Of a stretch of 64,000 nucleotides of DNA, positions 21,149 through 44,807 are shown piece by piece. The stretch comes from Chrysomallon squamiferum (lineage: Eukaryota; Mollusca; Gastropoda; Neomphalida; Peltospiridae), in contig CM022676.1 of NCBI GenBank assembly GCA_012295275.1, forward strand, positions 2,674,369 through 2,738,368. The letters run 5' to 3'. How positions within the stretch are numbered: position 1 is the first letter of the stretch; the number at the start of each line of letters is the position of its first letter. The notes below the pieces were generated by a model that saw only the letters and a program-made list of their open reading frames with translations, had not been told where the DNA came from and did no database searches. The translations under genes were made by a program, and so were the position numbers.

Positions 21149-23600
21149 TGTATACATAGAAACATACATCGATACACTATATATATATATTTAATTTGTG
21201 TATATTAAATTATATTAGAGGAATAGTTATTAAGCTATAGCGAATAATCATGTTTTTACAGTTATTCAATGTTTAGCTAATTAATGTTGGAATATGGTGT
21301 TAATTACACAAAAACTAAATAGCAGAGATTATGCAGACTCCATGGCTGTTTAGAAGCTGTGTTATATAATTACGGGAATTTCCATTATTTTTATAAACGA
21401 AAAAACCCCCAAAACACTGGGATTAACTGAGAATAAACATTTAAACTGCAAAGTGAATTCAGAAAGGCTGACTGCAGTTGTTTTATCCACGTGAGAAATA
21501 TATATTTTGTGTGTGCATATTAACCAGGATCTTTTGATCAGTGCGCAGTCTTGCGTCACGTTGTCTGAGGGACATGAACGCGGGAGAAAGGATCACTCAT
21601 GGAATGGTAATTACGTTTAAAGGTCTTTTTTTTAACATACATTTTGATTGCTAGAAGATAGCCAGGAATATTTTTATTGTTATTCTGTGGTAGTTACTTA
21701 TGCTTGAAAACTAAGTAAGATAACAAAAAGCTTAGTTAGAAAGTTAACATAACAAACTGGGCTTATTTAGAACAGTATCTGTGAATGTTTTTGCATTTGA
21801 ATTATATCGTGAGAATTTTACAATTTATTTATTTTTTGTTACCATTGATGGTTAATTTATGTGATACATTAAAAAAAAATAACCCATATTCAATTCTTCT
21901 TTGTGTTGTTATCCCCTAGTGGATACATAACAGTAATTTAGTAGCTTAAGCTTTCTCAGATCATTAATAGCTTGTCACTTGACACTATTGTTTGAAAGAA
22001 AGAAAGAAAAGAAAACATAATAAGGAAAACAAAATTGAAAAATGAAAATAAATAATTTTTACTCTCTTGCTTAGCTAATTCGGAAACGACGGATAACTAT
22101 TGTAATTATCATTTTCTTTGTTGTTACAAACTGTCATGTCATTTTGTTATATCATCTTTTTTCTTTGTCTGGAAATAACGATATACAAAGATCCTGGTCT
22201 GTTTGTGTCATGAATATATTGATCTTTTTTTATTATTATTTTTATTTTTATCTATTACTATATCATTCGAAATGTGTCCTCTTCGATACAGGTTTCTTTT
22301 ATTTCTTTGTTATCGAAGGAGTAAAACATATAAATAATTAAAAATGATTTGGTTTCGATTTGGGTGGGTTTAGCTGTGTAAATATATCTTTATGTTATAT
22401 GTATCAATTCTGTTAAGTCATGTAGTAAGAATAGAGAGAGATGCTATTTTAAAACGTAACAAATCAAAGTAGTCACAGAATTATCGTTAGTGAATTACAC
22501 TCTAAACTCTATTGACAAAAGTTTTTATTCATACTGAATTGGGTTATTTTAAATAATTGTTATACAAAATACAGCAGTAAGTAATACTGTATGCTGGGCT
22601 TAGTCTCTTACTTTTCACTATACTATTGAACTATATAACGTGCAGCAGTCATTGCTTGACGATTTTCTGTCTAACATTTTAAAAAGCCTTCAGATTGCAA
22701 TTATTCTCATTTGACATTATACTCATGGGAAAACACTTTAATAGTGGTGGGTAACGTAGCTGGGTGGAGATGCTATATCTTCCATATAATCTCCACCAAC
22801 CTCCTAACAGAATTTCCAGTTATAATTTTAAATCAGTAATTACTTTTGTTAACATTTTGTATGCATAGATATATATGTTCATGCGTGTGCATACACTCAC
22901 AAGCAACACCATGACATACACAAACATAAAAAATACATTACATATATACATTCACACCCACACAAATACACCATTACGCTCTAATTGTCAACCTGCCCTT
23001 CCATCAGAAATGACGGAAGTACCGTCGTTAAAGACTTGTACAACGAACGTTATTATATTATTATTATTAAGGTTGTTATAATGACAAAGCAGTATTTGTC
23101 AGTGTTTTATTTTTAGTTTAGTTTCTACTTCCTTGATTACTTTAGATATTTTTAGAAAAATTAAATAATAAAAAAAATTAGTACTAAGTTCTAAGTTAAA
23201 TTATTAAAACATTAAAAGATAAAAATGTTCAGGTAGCAGAAAAAAGACAACTAAAAAATGTTAACTGACAAGAATCAGTTTTGTTTTGCATCATCAGTAT
23301 CATCAAATCTGATCTGAGTTTTCCACTACTCAAAACTAACCGACAAAAATGATGATTGATTTGACATATGTAGGACATTTTAATTGATATTTTTGTTTCA
23401 GATGACAATACATTTTTTTAAATTTAATTTTCACTTACCATTAACATTTGCCTTCTCATTTTAACAGGAATTTAGCTTCCAATCAACAAACTAAATTACA
23501 CGCCTTGGATGCCTTAACAAAATGATTTAACTAAGATGTATCATTTAAAATTTATAATATTAATTTATTTGCTAACTGAAAATAAGTTTAAAAGATTGAT
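20850..23600. other. Intergenic stretch between gene B and gene G2 tail
   Basis: No exon with both splice sites and an Ig/TM/tail pattern seen. Holds short (TA)n/(CA)n runs at 21110-21200, a GTAAATAATTACC-free A+T-rich background and a degenerate TA/CA stretch near 22870-22960. Confidence 0.45.
23564..23569 (-). terminator. Candidate poly(A) signal of gene G2
   Basis: AATAAA on the minus strand about 110 nt after the G2 stop at 23678, the same spacing as in gene A. Confidence 0.4.
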
Positions 23601-23677
23601 GTTGATCAGTCTCTCATCATTAGTAACTGACATTTTAAAGTTTCTGATTTTCTGTTGTGTCTGATTCTTTAGATTTT

Positions 23678-32465
<8,788 letters not shown>

Positions 32466-33509
32466 GGTTAAACAATCTAAGAACAACGTAAATGAAGAAG
32501 TGTAACAGCAAGCTACTCCCTAGTTACTTTGTACAGGTTCTAAATTATGGATCACGTGAACAGTGAGATAAAAAAAAAAACCTATACCCTCTGTGACTGT
32601 TATCTCCCCTTTTCTACCAAAAATTTCACAAATTAAATCGGCTATTTAACCATAAGTTAGTTTTAAAAAAGTAATTAATCTTCATAAACTGTTGAATGGT
32701 GCGGACATTCTGACATACTTGTTAGACACAGAACAGGAGATGATTTTGTCTTATTTTAAACAGAGGGCACTAGTCACACTCTGGATGAAAGCAGATACGA
32801 AACAACACGAAGAAGAAAGAGAGAAGAGAACCAAGGGAAAGAGAGAAGAAAGTTAAAGCAAGAAGAAACAGAAAAGAGATTACTTTTATATGTATAATTT
32901 ATTAATGTTTTAAAAGTATTATAACTAATAACTGTTGTCCACTGTTAAACCATTTCAAATCTCAACATAAATATCAGTGTCCTATCCCTAGTTCAAATTT
33001 CACATTAAAACACACATTCCAACAAAAAAATTAAATCACATGGAATTTGTTGTTTTGCTAAGTTTGTTTTTTAAAAAAGCAAACAAGAACTGAAAATCTT
33101 TAAAATGATGATCATAATATGATCAATATTTTAAAAAATCTCCAGTGTAACGTTATGTTAATTCAATTTAAATCAAGTTTTAATGGTAAGGTGAGGATAT
33201 TTTGTTTAATTAAAATTAAATTTAATATTTCTTAAATGGTAGAGATTTAAGTTTTCCAGCTGAATAAGAAAAACATAGTTAATGTAAAGATGCACCAATT
33301 AAATCACTAAGAAGAATAATTAAAAATTAAAAATATAAATAAAAATTAATCAATTAATGAAAGGGAACAAAAATTATGTAAAATAATACATTAAATAAAA
33401 ACCACACGTAAAAGAACGATCAGAGCGTCTCATCAGTAAGGGAAATAAAAAAAACCTTTTATAACTTTTTCTTTCTTTCTTTCTTTATTTATTTATTTTA
33501 CTTAAATAG

Positions 33510-33970
33510 GAAGTGGGCTGATTGTCAGCTGTAAATAAACATGTTTAAACAAACTACTTCAAAATCTAATAAACATGCTTTTCATCATCATTATTTATTT
33601 TTTAAACATATTCATTAATTAATTATTCATTATCCGACTAGGAAATAATTAAAATTGTCCATGTTAACTTACTCATTACGGTTCATATTTCAAATATGTC
33701 TGACTTAAGGTTATGTAAAGAAAGAATTTTTTACATAGGATTCAGAGAAAACAAAATCACTAATACTTCTCAACAAATGTATAGACGAAACCGCATGTAC
33801 ATTAGATAGTAACAATTAGATAAAAGAGAATGATAAGTAAAAGTGAGCTGTTACATTAGTTTATGAAACACTTCCTGGCTTCCGATAGAGATCAAAACTC
33901 AAGCCTAGATTTTGAAGTCAATTTCAAACTTGTTAATAAAATAACAGATTCTTGTGGACATGTTTATACA
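33510..33970 (-). pseudogene. Decayed V-exon start and signal exon
   Basis: 33510-33590 matches the V-exon start plus upstream intron but lacks the 12 nt with the acceptor. 33915-33965 matches the signal exon with several changes, ending in an altered ATG context. Confidence 0.6.
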
Positions 33971-34262
33971 TACATTTCAAATCTAAACTATATATATATA
34001 CATATTACACTTTGTGTCATGTAGTTTCACTCTCTCTCTCTCTTTCTCTCTGTGTACAGATACATTACATATGTATACATAAAATGTACATCATGCAGAT
34101 AACATCCATGTATATTACACAGATAAATTATGATAAAGACACGCATCTATAAATATATAGCAACCACGCGAGAACTACAAATATCAGACCACCCAACAGT
34201 GAACTGACAAAAAATTAAAATCACTTGTAAAACATTTTTATATAATACTTCCTGGTCTCATC

Positions 34263-34263
<1 letters not shown>

Positions 34264-34317
<54 letters not shown>

Positions 34318-34330
34318 ACAGACACACAGA
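34264..34330. repeat. (CA)n microsatellite
   Basis: Nearly pure CA run. Confidence 0.95.
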
Positions 34331-34529
34331 CACGAATATATATTGCAACATCAGTCAGATAACATCGCATGTACCTTGCATAGATAAATTCCGATAAATA
34401 TACTCAGCTACTATTACATCACAAACATCGTGAACTATAAATATATGACACCCAACACTGCACTTATCCAAACTAAAAATCACTTATAAACCTGTTTATA
34501 AAATACTTGTATTTAGAGCTAAACAAAAA

Positions 34530-34584
34530 CAGTTGAAGTCAATGTTAAACTTGTTAATAAAATGACAGTGATTACTGTGGACAT
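34530..34584 (-). pseudogene. Signal exon copy with donor deleted
   Basis: Leader frame MSTVITVILLTSLTLTST is intact, but about 19 nt including the GTGAG donor are missing compared with 32411, between two copies of AAAACA. Confidence 0.75.
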
Positions 34585-34764
34585 GGTTAAACAATCTAAG
34601 AACAACGTAAATGAAGAAATGTAACACTAAGACATAAAAGATAAAAAAAGAAATCAGTTCAAAAACCTATTTATAAAATACTTCATCGTCTCTTCGACAT
34701 GTCTGTGAAAGACAAGTGTTATAGTTATTAACACATGAACAAAAACAAATAAAGTAGAACTTAC

Positions 34765-34819
34765 CAGTTGAAGTCAATGTTGAACTTGTTAATAAAATAA
34801 CAGTGATTACTGTGGACAT
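34765..34819 (-). CDS. Second intact signal exon of the G2 region
   Basis: 55 nt, MSTVITVILLTSSTLTST plus one base, donor GTAAGT. Could serve as an alternative first exon for G2 from a second promoter about 2.3 kb upstream of the first. Confidence 0.6.
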
Positions 34820-35399
34820 GGTTAAAAAATCTAAAAAAAACGGAAAAGAAGTGTAACATCAACCTACATCATGATCTTAGTTGCTTTATACCGGATGTAA
34901 ATTGCGGGTCATGTGACCGGTGACATAAAGAAACTATACCCTCTGTGATTGTTGTCTCCCCTAGTCTAATGTAAAATCTAAGAAATAAAATCTGCGATTA
35001 AAGCACTGACTTAGTTTTTTTAACTGAAAATAATCTTTATAAACTGTTGAATGGTCTGCACATATCGAGACAGTTGTTGCACACTCAACAGGAGATGTTA
35101 TTGTTTTATTTTAAATACAAGGCGCTAGTCAAGCACTGGAAGAAAGCAGATACGAAATAACATGAAAATGAAAGAGAGAATACACAAATGGAAGGGGAGA
35201 AGAAAGTATAAGAAAGGAGAAAGAGAAGAAAACACAATTTAGAACATATAATCTATTTATGCTTTATAAATATTATAAATAATTACTTTTGTCCACTGTT
35301 AAAGATTTTCCGGTATAATTATAAATAACTATCTCACAATCCTTTGTAAAAATTTCACATTTAAATAGACTTTAAGATTAAATTTATTAAATAACAATG

Positions 35400-35400
35400 A

Positions 35401-35451
<51 letters not shown>

Positions 35452-35482
35452 TAATAATAATAATAAATAAATAAATAAATAA
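35400..35482. repeat. (AAT)n/(AAAT)n microsatellite
   Basis: AAT and AATA repeats, also present in duplication copy 2 at 50590-50690. Confidence 0.95.
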
Positions 35483-36416
35483 AGTAAATGCACTTCACAG
35501 GTACTGATAGTAAAAAAAAGATTAAAAGTAAAATTTTATTAATTCATATAAATAAAGGCTGCTTTCATTTTAGTACTTGATATATTATTTAAAATTCAGA
35601 AGCTTATAAGGGTAGAATATTACGTTAGCTAGTTGAATAATTAAAGCAGTGCGTTAATCTAATTTAAGCACGAATTAAATCTCTAATAAGATTGGCAAAG
35701 AGTTAATAAATTAAATAGTTAATATATTCTGTTAAACAAAATAACCAACACACTGAAGAATGATAAGAACATGAAAGTGGAAATAACTGTCGACGAAGCT
35801 TTTAAAACAATTCGTAAAATAATTCTTGAGGAAGCTTTCAAAACAATTCGTTCTTTCTTGTTTTTCTTTATTCATTGCGCTGATTTGTTGTTCTCTTTAT
35901 TTTGTATAAGTGCAGTGTTGGGTGTCATATGTTTATAGTTCTGCAGTGGTTGTTTTATATTTATAGTTGAGCATCTTTATCAGGTATCTGTGTCAGGTAC
36001 ATGCGATGTTATCTGATTGATGCTGCAGAAAACTAATACACATATTCAGACGGTTACATTATATAATTTATTTTTGAAGTATATAAATACTCAGTAGTAT
36101 TAAATACTCAGGCTTTCTTTCATTGAATTTGCTAGTGGGGGTATTCTTCTGTGAAAGTGTTTTTTAATTCTCATAAACTATAGGATTACTTAAGAGAGAA
36201 GACTGCAATACAGATATATAGTAACACAATTACAGCGCTCATCCGGATCACTCAGGGGTTTGTTCACAATAGATTAACGTTGACTGGACGAGAGTTTCAA
36301 ATGGTGCCGGTTTTCTTAAAGTAATTGTTTGAAGGGTCGTGAAAAAGCAACCAGACAGAGCTCAGTGAAGGAAGATATGTATGACAGACACACAGACAGA
36401 GAGTAAGTAGACTTAC

Positions 36417-37950
36417 ACGAAGATGACAACGCCGACTACCACGAGTAGCATGGAACAGACTGAGTGAACAGCATCTACGGCATCTGTGGGCTTGGAAATA
36501 GCCGGTTCACCTAATTCAATAATACATGATAATGAGGCAAGTCAACATGTTCAACGTATTAGACGCAATATGATGTACGTTGGAATTCGTGGCGAAGATT
36601 AAAATGTTCAAGTATATTGTAAAAATGATTTAGCAAAATTGCAGAAATATTGTTTTCGTTATGTTATTTTCATGGTATTGATTAAGTACTTTTATTTAAT
36701 TATAGTAATAGATATATATATAGATTCAATCGCTGATAAACAGACAAAAAAGTATATAGTTATATATAATATAATACATACATACATACATACATACATA
36801 CATAGATAGATAGATAGACTGATAGATAGATACATGGATGGATGGATGGAGAGACAAACAGACTGAGAGACACACACACAGACAGAAGATAAAAGTCTAT
36901 ATTATAACGAATCTTATGTCATAATCAAATAAATTAAACACTCATGACAATTTCAGTTTCAGTGATATTTATAAATGATTAAGCCAAGCTGTTACCTCAT
37001 CAGCATGAAATAAGACAAAATTAAAATAAAATAGTGAAATGTGTATTAATGCAGAACAGCAACAGAAAAGCTATTATTAGAAATAGCATCAAGACATACG
37101 ATTAGTGTCAATTGTTATATATTAATTGTTATATGTAAAATATACTAAATGTGCTCACCCGAAACAAAAATCAAAGTCTACTTGTTACAAACAAAATTAA
37201 ACTTACTTTAATGTATCACAATTTGAGCGACTCAGTATCTGTTTCACAATATAAATGACGTTTTTCGTTACCACAATAAAATAACACGAAATATAAAATA
37301 TACTAAATGTGCTGACGCGAAACAGAAATCAAAGTGTTGTTGTTACAAACAAAATTAAACTTTCTACGTGTATGTGTACTGAAACTAAAATCAAGTTTAT
37401 CAGTTACGTAATCCAATAATACAACAAATGGCAAAACATACAGATTAACAAGTTGAAACTGGACATAACAACGTTATAGTCGCTGCTATTTTCTTCCATT
37501 TAATCATTTCAATTCATTTTCCTTTTTAAAACAATTTTGTTATACGTTACACATAACAATGGTTAGTTCCATACAGCAATGATTTTCATTCTAAAACCAA
37601 TTAAAATGAAATCTTACTTTGAGTGTTGATGGTAAAGTTTGCAGAATAGAGCTCGATATTACCCACAATGCATCTGAACATTCGCATTGTTTCACTGAGA
37701 GATACAGTGTGATTTAAAACAGAACTTCCTCTGTTCTCACACCCAGATAGTCTAGGTGGGTCATCTTTGATTCTGTCTGTGTATGGATACGACATCCATG
37801 TCATGTCACCAGCGTACTTCCACTGCCACGACCACGACTGTGCTGGGTTACCAACATTTCCATTTCACCTGAACTCCACAGTTTCAATGACAACATAGGA
37901 GTTGAACGCCTTTCTTGGTGTAACGATAATTTCAATTTCACCTGGCTTTG
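36417..37950 (-). pseudogene. Receptor fragment: C-like Ig exon with stop, plus TM exon
   Basis: C-like exon 37618-37950 (333 nt, splice sites intact) is homologous to the G2 C-like exon, but the first Ig cysteine codon in FRCNG is TGA (37865-37867). TM exon 36417-36510 (94 nt, TTAG acceptor, GTAAGT donor, phase 1 to 2) is open: EPAISKPTDAV then SMLLVVVGVVIF. No V-like or signal exon lies upstream; the plus-strand P1 fragment begins there instead. Confidence 0.75.
36776..36870. repeat. (CATA)n/(GATA)n/(GGAT)n microsatellite
   Basis: Tetranucleotide runs, shared with copy 2 near 51930-52000. Confidence 0.9.
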
Positions 37951-38153
37951 CTGAAACATAAAAACACGAAATAAATAAACACTGCGTCTTTCTGTAATTT
38001 AGTTCAATTATAAACGTTATATATATATTTATTGAAAAGTATCATTAATCTTGTTTTCTTTGAATCATACGTGAAAAATTCCTGTTTTTTATTACTTAAG
38101 TTCAGAAATATTTGAAAAATGAACCGTAATGACTAAATTAAAATGCAAAATTT

Positions 38154-38211
38154 GATTTAATTTACAGTCGGATAATATATATATATTCATTATCCGACTG
38201 TAAATTAAATC
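38154..38211. repeat. 23-bp perfect inverted repeat at a strand switch
   Basis: Arms 38154-38176 and 38189-38211 are exact reverse complements around a TA-rich loop. It sits between the minus-strand fragment ending at 37950 and the plus-strand P1 exon starting at 38267. The stem sequence (TTATCCGACT) also occurs near 33632. Confidence 0.85.
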
Positions 38212-38266
38212 AGATAGATACTATTTTACCAGTGCCCTACGTATTAACGTCCAGCCTTACGTTTAG

Positions 38267-39983
<1,717 letters not shown>

Positions 39984-40107
39984 AATTACAGATCTGTTTC
40001 ATATCTATACAAATTTGTTTCATAGTATTTTTGACGTTTTTCAAAATACTACTCATGTATTTCTACGACAATTAAATATTTCTTAGCAAATCTGGATCTT
40101 CATTACA

Positions 40108-40425
40108 TAGTGACGTATTTTATTATCTTACCTCTTTACTTAGTGATACAGTGATGTATTTCCTTACAGTAGTGACTTCTGACGTATTTCATAGCAGTAA
40201 TGATGCTTTGACGTATTTCATTACTGCAATGACGTAGTTCATAACAGTCGGGATGTACTGACGCATTTCATAATAGTAGTGAAGTACTGACTATTTCCTT
40301 ATGGTAGTTATGCAATGACGTATTTTATAAGACTAGTGTAGAATTGACATATTTCATAACAGTAGTAATATAGTAGTGATGCACTGACGTAATTTCTTAC
40401 TATAGTGACGTGACGTTTTCTTAGT
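40108..40425. repeat. Degenerate minisatellite with TGACGTATTTC core
   Basis: About ten copies of (T)GACGTA-TTTCAT at 25-45 nt intervals, for instance at 40111, 40180, 40209, 40230 and 40312. The core resembles an ATF/CREB-type site. It lies 3' of P1. Confidence 0.7.
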
Positions 40426-40429
40426 GTTT

Positions 40430-40976
40430 TTATTTTATCGCTTTTGATGCATTCATTACACTTATGACATGTACATTTATAGTATGAACTATTTTATAAC
40501 ATTTTTTATGTATTGATATACAGTAGAGACGAGTTGATATTATTAACGTTTTTCACAACATCACGTATTTCTTCAAAATGATTGCATATTTCATTACTGT
40601 AATAGTGGATTTCTTAATGATACGTTGTGACTAAAGTATATCATAAACTAAAACATTGAACAAGATAATGCAAAATGCTAGTGCCATACAAACTGTCTGT
40701 GTAGTTTTCATATGATACTTGTAGAACTAAAAATATGCTTTAAAAACAGTTGCATTTACAATTTTACTATTTCCTTATTAATTATGGATTTAAAGTGGCG
40801 CCACTGATTTGTTTAAATTTGAGATCCTGATTTTTTTATATTGTATATGTATAATATGTGTGTATATATATATATATGTATCTTTGTATGTGTGTGTATG
40901 TTTGTATATCTATGTCTGTTGTATGTTTTTTCTCTATGTGTGTGTATATGTGTGTTTGTGTGTATGTATATATAAC

Positions 40977-41025
<49 letters not shown>

Positions 41026-41160
41026 GAGTGCGGTGTCCTTCCATGCATATATGTAATATGCAAAGGTAAACCCACTTAAAATAATAGTTGTTCTGATTTC
41101 AAACGCATACAAAAGTAGTAATCAAAGTAAATTAGTTGTTATTTACATAAAATAAATTAA
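40430..41160. other. Non-coding stretch with (TA)n/(CA)n
   Basis: A (CA)n run at 40985-41022 preceded by TG/TA-rich sequence. No exon seen. Confidence 0.6.
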
Positions 41161-41279
41161 TTTTTGTTAAATCTATAAAAACTTAATTTAGGTACACAAA
41201 GAAATGAGCCAAATCCAAATAAAGAGAGACGTAAGATAAGGAGAAACTATTATCACTGAAGCTAATTAGGGCAAAACAG

Positions 41280-42090
41280 GAAAACATGTTTCGAAACATT
41301 AATTGGGTAAAAGGTATAAGAACAGATTTAAAGTACGTCAGTCACCTTCATATCGCCATGAGAAGATTGACATAAATGCCCAAGACTTGTGGGCCTTTGG
41401 CAATAACACATGTACTCTGCTGCCATTTTATGACCTGCTTAACTTTACTGAAAGGGTTTCAGGATTTGATTTAATATTTAGGAAAGCACTGACTTTGTTC
41501 TATTATACTGAAGGTGCAGGCCAATACTGAAAATCCTTATTTCTTCCAGGGCTAACTGCAGCTTTAACTGTCCTGAAAATGTGTGTTATCAACACCATCA
41601 TATCAAAAAGGAATTGTTGCGAAGTGTATGGAAAACTGAGGAAGTCGAACTCCTCACTCTTTGAAGTGGGATCAAAACACGGGACATCAAGAGTATCTGT
41701 TCACATCATGAACAAGAACTTTTAATCAAATTTTCAACATTGCAGAAAAACTGTTGTGATCCCCTTAATCGCCACCCCGAGCAAGCACGCACTAGATCTT
41801 TAAGAATTGTTAGCATGGGCACTTACAAATGCTTAGTAAATCCTCCAAAGACACTAGTGCCAGGAGACAAGTTGTGCTGTGACTGTCTGATTACCCTTCA
41901 GAAATCAAAGGTCCTGCAGAGGATGGCTTTAGTATGGGTGGTATTACAATGGGAGAATTTGGTGATAACTTGCCAGACAAACCGCTGGTTATTGTTTCCC
42001 CAGAAAAGGACTTTGATTTGAATTCTATTCTGTTGAGTTTAGGCGAAACTCCTGTCAAACTCCATTCACTAGCAGATTCCAGTAAATGAA
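41280..42090 (+). pseudogene. Broken Cys-motif multi-copy gene fragment
   Basis: Several frames that together look like one eroded protein: 41303-41530 (HEKIDINAQDLWAFG...), 41740-41910 (CCDPLNRHPEQ, KSLR-like RSLRIVS, LVPGDKLCCDC) and, in another frame, about 41905-42088 (GPAEDGFSMGG, VSPEKDFDLNSILLSLGETP, stop). The pattern CCDPLxxH-LR-LxPGxKLCxxC is one I associate with multi-copy, probably mobile-element-linked genes of invertebrates. Function not recognised. It needs at least one frameshift to be read through. Confidence 0.45.
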
Positions 42091-42579
42091 TGAAAGGACA
42101 GAAAAAAACTAGCATCAGCTACAGTAACATTAAAATGACATCTTAATGTCTGAATCCTACCCAGAGTGTGTGCAAATCTTGATTTTGTCACCCTTTACCA
42201 TTGAAAGGACAATGAATTGAAGGAGGAAATAATCCAATTTTATGAAAGTGATGAGAACAGTAGAATGTGTCTGGGAATGAAGGATACAGTGAACATTTGA
42301 AACAAACATAGTGAGAAGGTTAAGCATCAGAAACACCTAGTTCTCTGAAATTTATGTGAACTTTATGCATACATGTAGGCCTACAATGTCTTACTCGATG
42401 ATCAAGAAAGATGGTGATCCCTAGCATCCAGAATTGATCATTCAGGTTTTAGTTAATCAGATGTTAATGGCTGAAAACGTGTTAATTTCATGTATGTGCA
42501 TTTTTTAAATCTATATTGTGGCTAAACAAAAAATATTACACCCAGGAAACTTTTATATGTTTTAGTTAACATGTGGGAG

Positions 42580-42990
42580 ATTAAATTTCAATAAAGGTCA
42601 TCTCAAGATCACGTGATCCACACGGTCAATTCCAAGGTCATAGCAAAGGTCAAAAGGTCAAGGTACTCCAATATTTTCCAAACTAAACAAAAATGGCAGA
42701 TTTGGTATCCTTGTCATTTTGCCTTTCTAACAATACCAATTTTATGAAGATTGGCCCTGTAGTTCCTGAGATATGAGGATTCTAAGGTTGGTGGTCACAC
42801 CCATTTTTGGCAAAAATCTCAAAATTCGGTGGGCCGTATCTCCCACACCACTGGTCTGATTGGGCTAATATTTCAGATTTGGTGCTGTGGGATCCCAGTC
42901 AACAAGTATACCAAGTTTTATAAAAATCTGAGACGGTCGGGTTTAAACCATTGGGTGATTTGACACGGAATGACCCCTTATCATTTTTTG
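42580..42990. repeat. Dispersed non-coding repeat with AGGTCA words
   Basis: Non-A+T-rich, non-coding block with CAAGGTCA, AAAGGTCA and CACGTG motifs, then text such as TTCCTGAGATATGAGG and ACCAAGTTTTATAAAAATCTGA that I associate with abundant mollusc repeats. Family not identified. Confidence 0.4.
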
Positions 42991-43026
42991 TTCACATTTC
43001 GATTGCAGTATTTATACATATTTATA

Positions 43027-43035
43027 ATATATAAC

Positions 43036-43110
<75 letters not shown>

Positions 43111-43210
43111 CAATATGGTGATATGTAGAATAGTAAAACAACAAGGAAAATAAAAACAGGAATGAATAATTTCGAATAACATAATAATATATAACAATAA
43201 TAATGATAAT

Positions 43211-43250
<40 letters not shown>

Positions 43251-43315
43251 TAATAATAATAATAATAAACAATATGGTGATATGTAGAATAGTAAAACAA
43301 CAAGGAAAATAAAAC
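43027..43315. repeat. Duplicated (AAT)n block
   Basis: Two (AAT)n runs (43030-43108 and 43196-43268), each followed by the same 45-50 nt (ACAATATGGTGATATGTAG...). A tandem duplication just 3' of the broken C-like exon. Confidence 0.85.
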
Positions 43316-43321
43316 ACAGGA

Positions 43322-43654
43322 TGTGTGATGATGGTAAAGTTTGCAGAATACATCTCCTTGTTACCCACAATGCATCTGAACATTGGTGTGTTGTCACTGA
43401 GAGATACAGTGTGATTTAAAACAGAACGTCCTCTGTTCTCACACCCAGATAGTCTAGGTGGGTCATCTTTGATTCTGTCTGTGTTTGGATACGACATCCA
43501 CAACATCCCACAAGGTTACTTCCAGTACCACGATCATGACTATGCTGGGTTACAAACATTTCCATTACACCTGAATTCTACAGTAATTCGGAAACAATGT
43601 ACGCATTGAAAATCCCTTTTGGTGTAACGATCACTTCAATTTCACTTCGCTTTG
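43322..43654 (-). pseudogene. Decayed C-like Ig exon
   Basis: 333-nt homologue of the G2 C-like exon. Acceptor CAG is AAG; WSWQWK codons contain TAG and TGA; a small indel lies in the SETVEF region; the donor is gone. The 3' half (DRIKDDPPRLSGCENRG, MFRCIVGNKE) is still open. Confidence 0.8.
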
Positions 43655-43784
43655 CTTAAATTGATACATGCTTTACTGTAATTTTGTTTCCACATAAAGG
43701 TTTATTTCTTTTCATTTTTGATTTGTTTTGTTTTGATTTTGTTTTAATTATTAAAGTGAAGTGTACCGGAGTTGTTGATATTTT

Positions 43785-43907
43785 TTCTCTTCAGTGACAC
43801 AGAATTAGGTACATCAACCTGAATGATGTTACCGATACTACATCTGACTGTCACAGGAAATCCTCGATGTACACGAAGTGGATTTACTCTCATTTGTGCG
43901 GCTTTAG
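43785..43907 (-). pseudogene. Truncated V-like exon
   Basis: First 40 or so codons of the V-like exon (RGFPVTVRCSIGNI, VDVPNSVSLK) after a TTACAG acceptor; homology ends near 43785. Confidence 0.7.
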
Positions 43908-44807
43908 CTGTAACTAAAATGCATAAACAAACAACGTATAAAATCAGATGGTTGTTATAACACTATTTATTTCTTGAACAATGTAATATGTGTGAATACC
44001 CGAAATGACAGAAAATTCCAAACAAGTGAGTGAACATCATGACGAGCCATAAGAAAAGTGACTAAAGTTCTGTTTACAATACCACACCACTCAAGTGTCA
44101 GTGTAAATCTTTACTTAAACTCAAATCAAATGATTACACAAACTGCACATGAAGATGAACCTGAATGTTAAGCAGAGACACGTTTCAGATCCTTAACATG
44201 ATATATTTGTATAGTAAGTCACTTGTTTTTTTAACACAAATCACCTAATACTCAGTCTGAGTTATATGATAGGAACCAGCACCTTTGCTCTTATTTACTG
44301 TGTGCGAGTCTTCAGTAAACCAGCTGCCACAGTAGAACAGGACTCATTACAGGTGGACTACTGTTCAGTTCGTCTGGATCTTGTTTCTAGTGTGACTTTG
44401 TGACTGCTGCTTGTTACAAGTTCCTGACAGGTGCATTTTACTTATTTCCGTGTATCTATAACATGAAGTCCAACGGATGGTTCGCAAACTGGATATGGCA
44501 GAAACAAGATCATCCCCGTTTTCTATCTCTCTTGGCAAAGACTACGATTTGTAAGTTAATTGGCCTTTACGTCCAAACATATATAAAGAAAAATTCACCA
44601 TTCATTGTAAATATTTCACTGTATCTTTAACTGTAGTTCATTTATATCTCAATATTTTATCACTAAGCTGAGACAAAATCAAAATCTTTGAATAATGAAC
44701 AAAAAGTAACAATAAAATAATGTATTCTGCTACTAAACTAAGTAATTAAATGTAATTATTAAAATATAAAATTCATACATCAAAAGTAAAGTGAAATCAA
44801 GTCTTAC

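Noticed and set aside
43012-43400. Long Leu/Ile/Tyr-rich frames joined to the C-like Ig pseudogene
   Set aside because: They read through (AAT)n repeats after a lost splice donor; not a real C-terminus.
44400-44630. 76-codon plus-strand frame
   Set aside because: No homology within the cluster, no domain pattern and no splice context.
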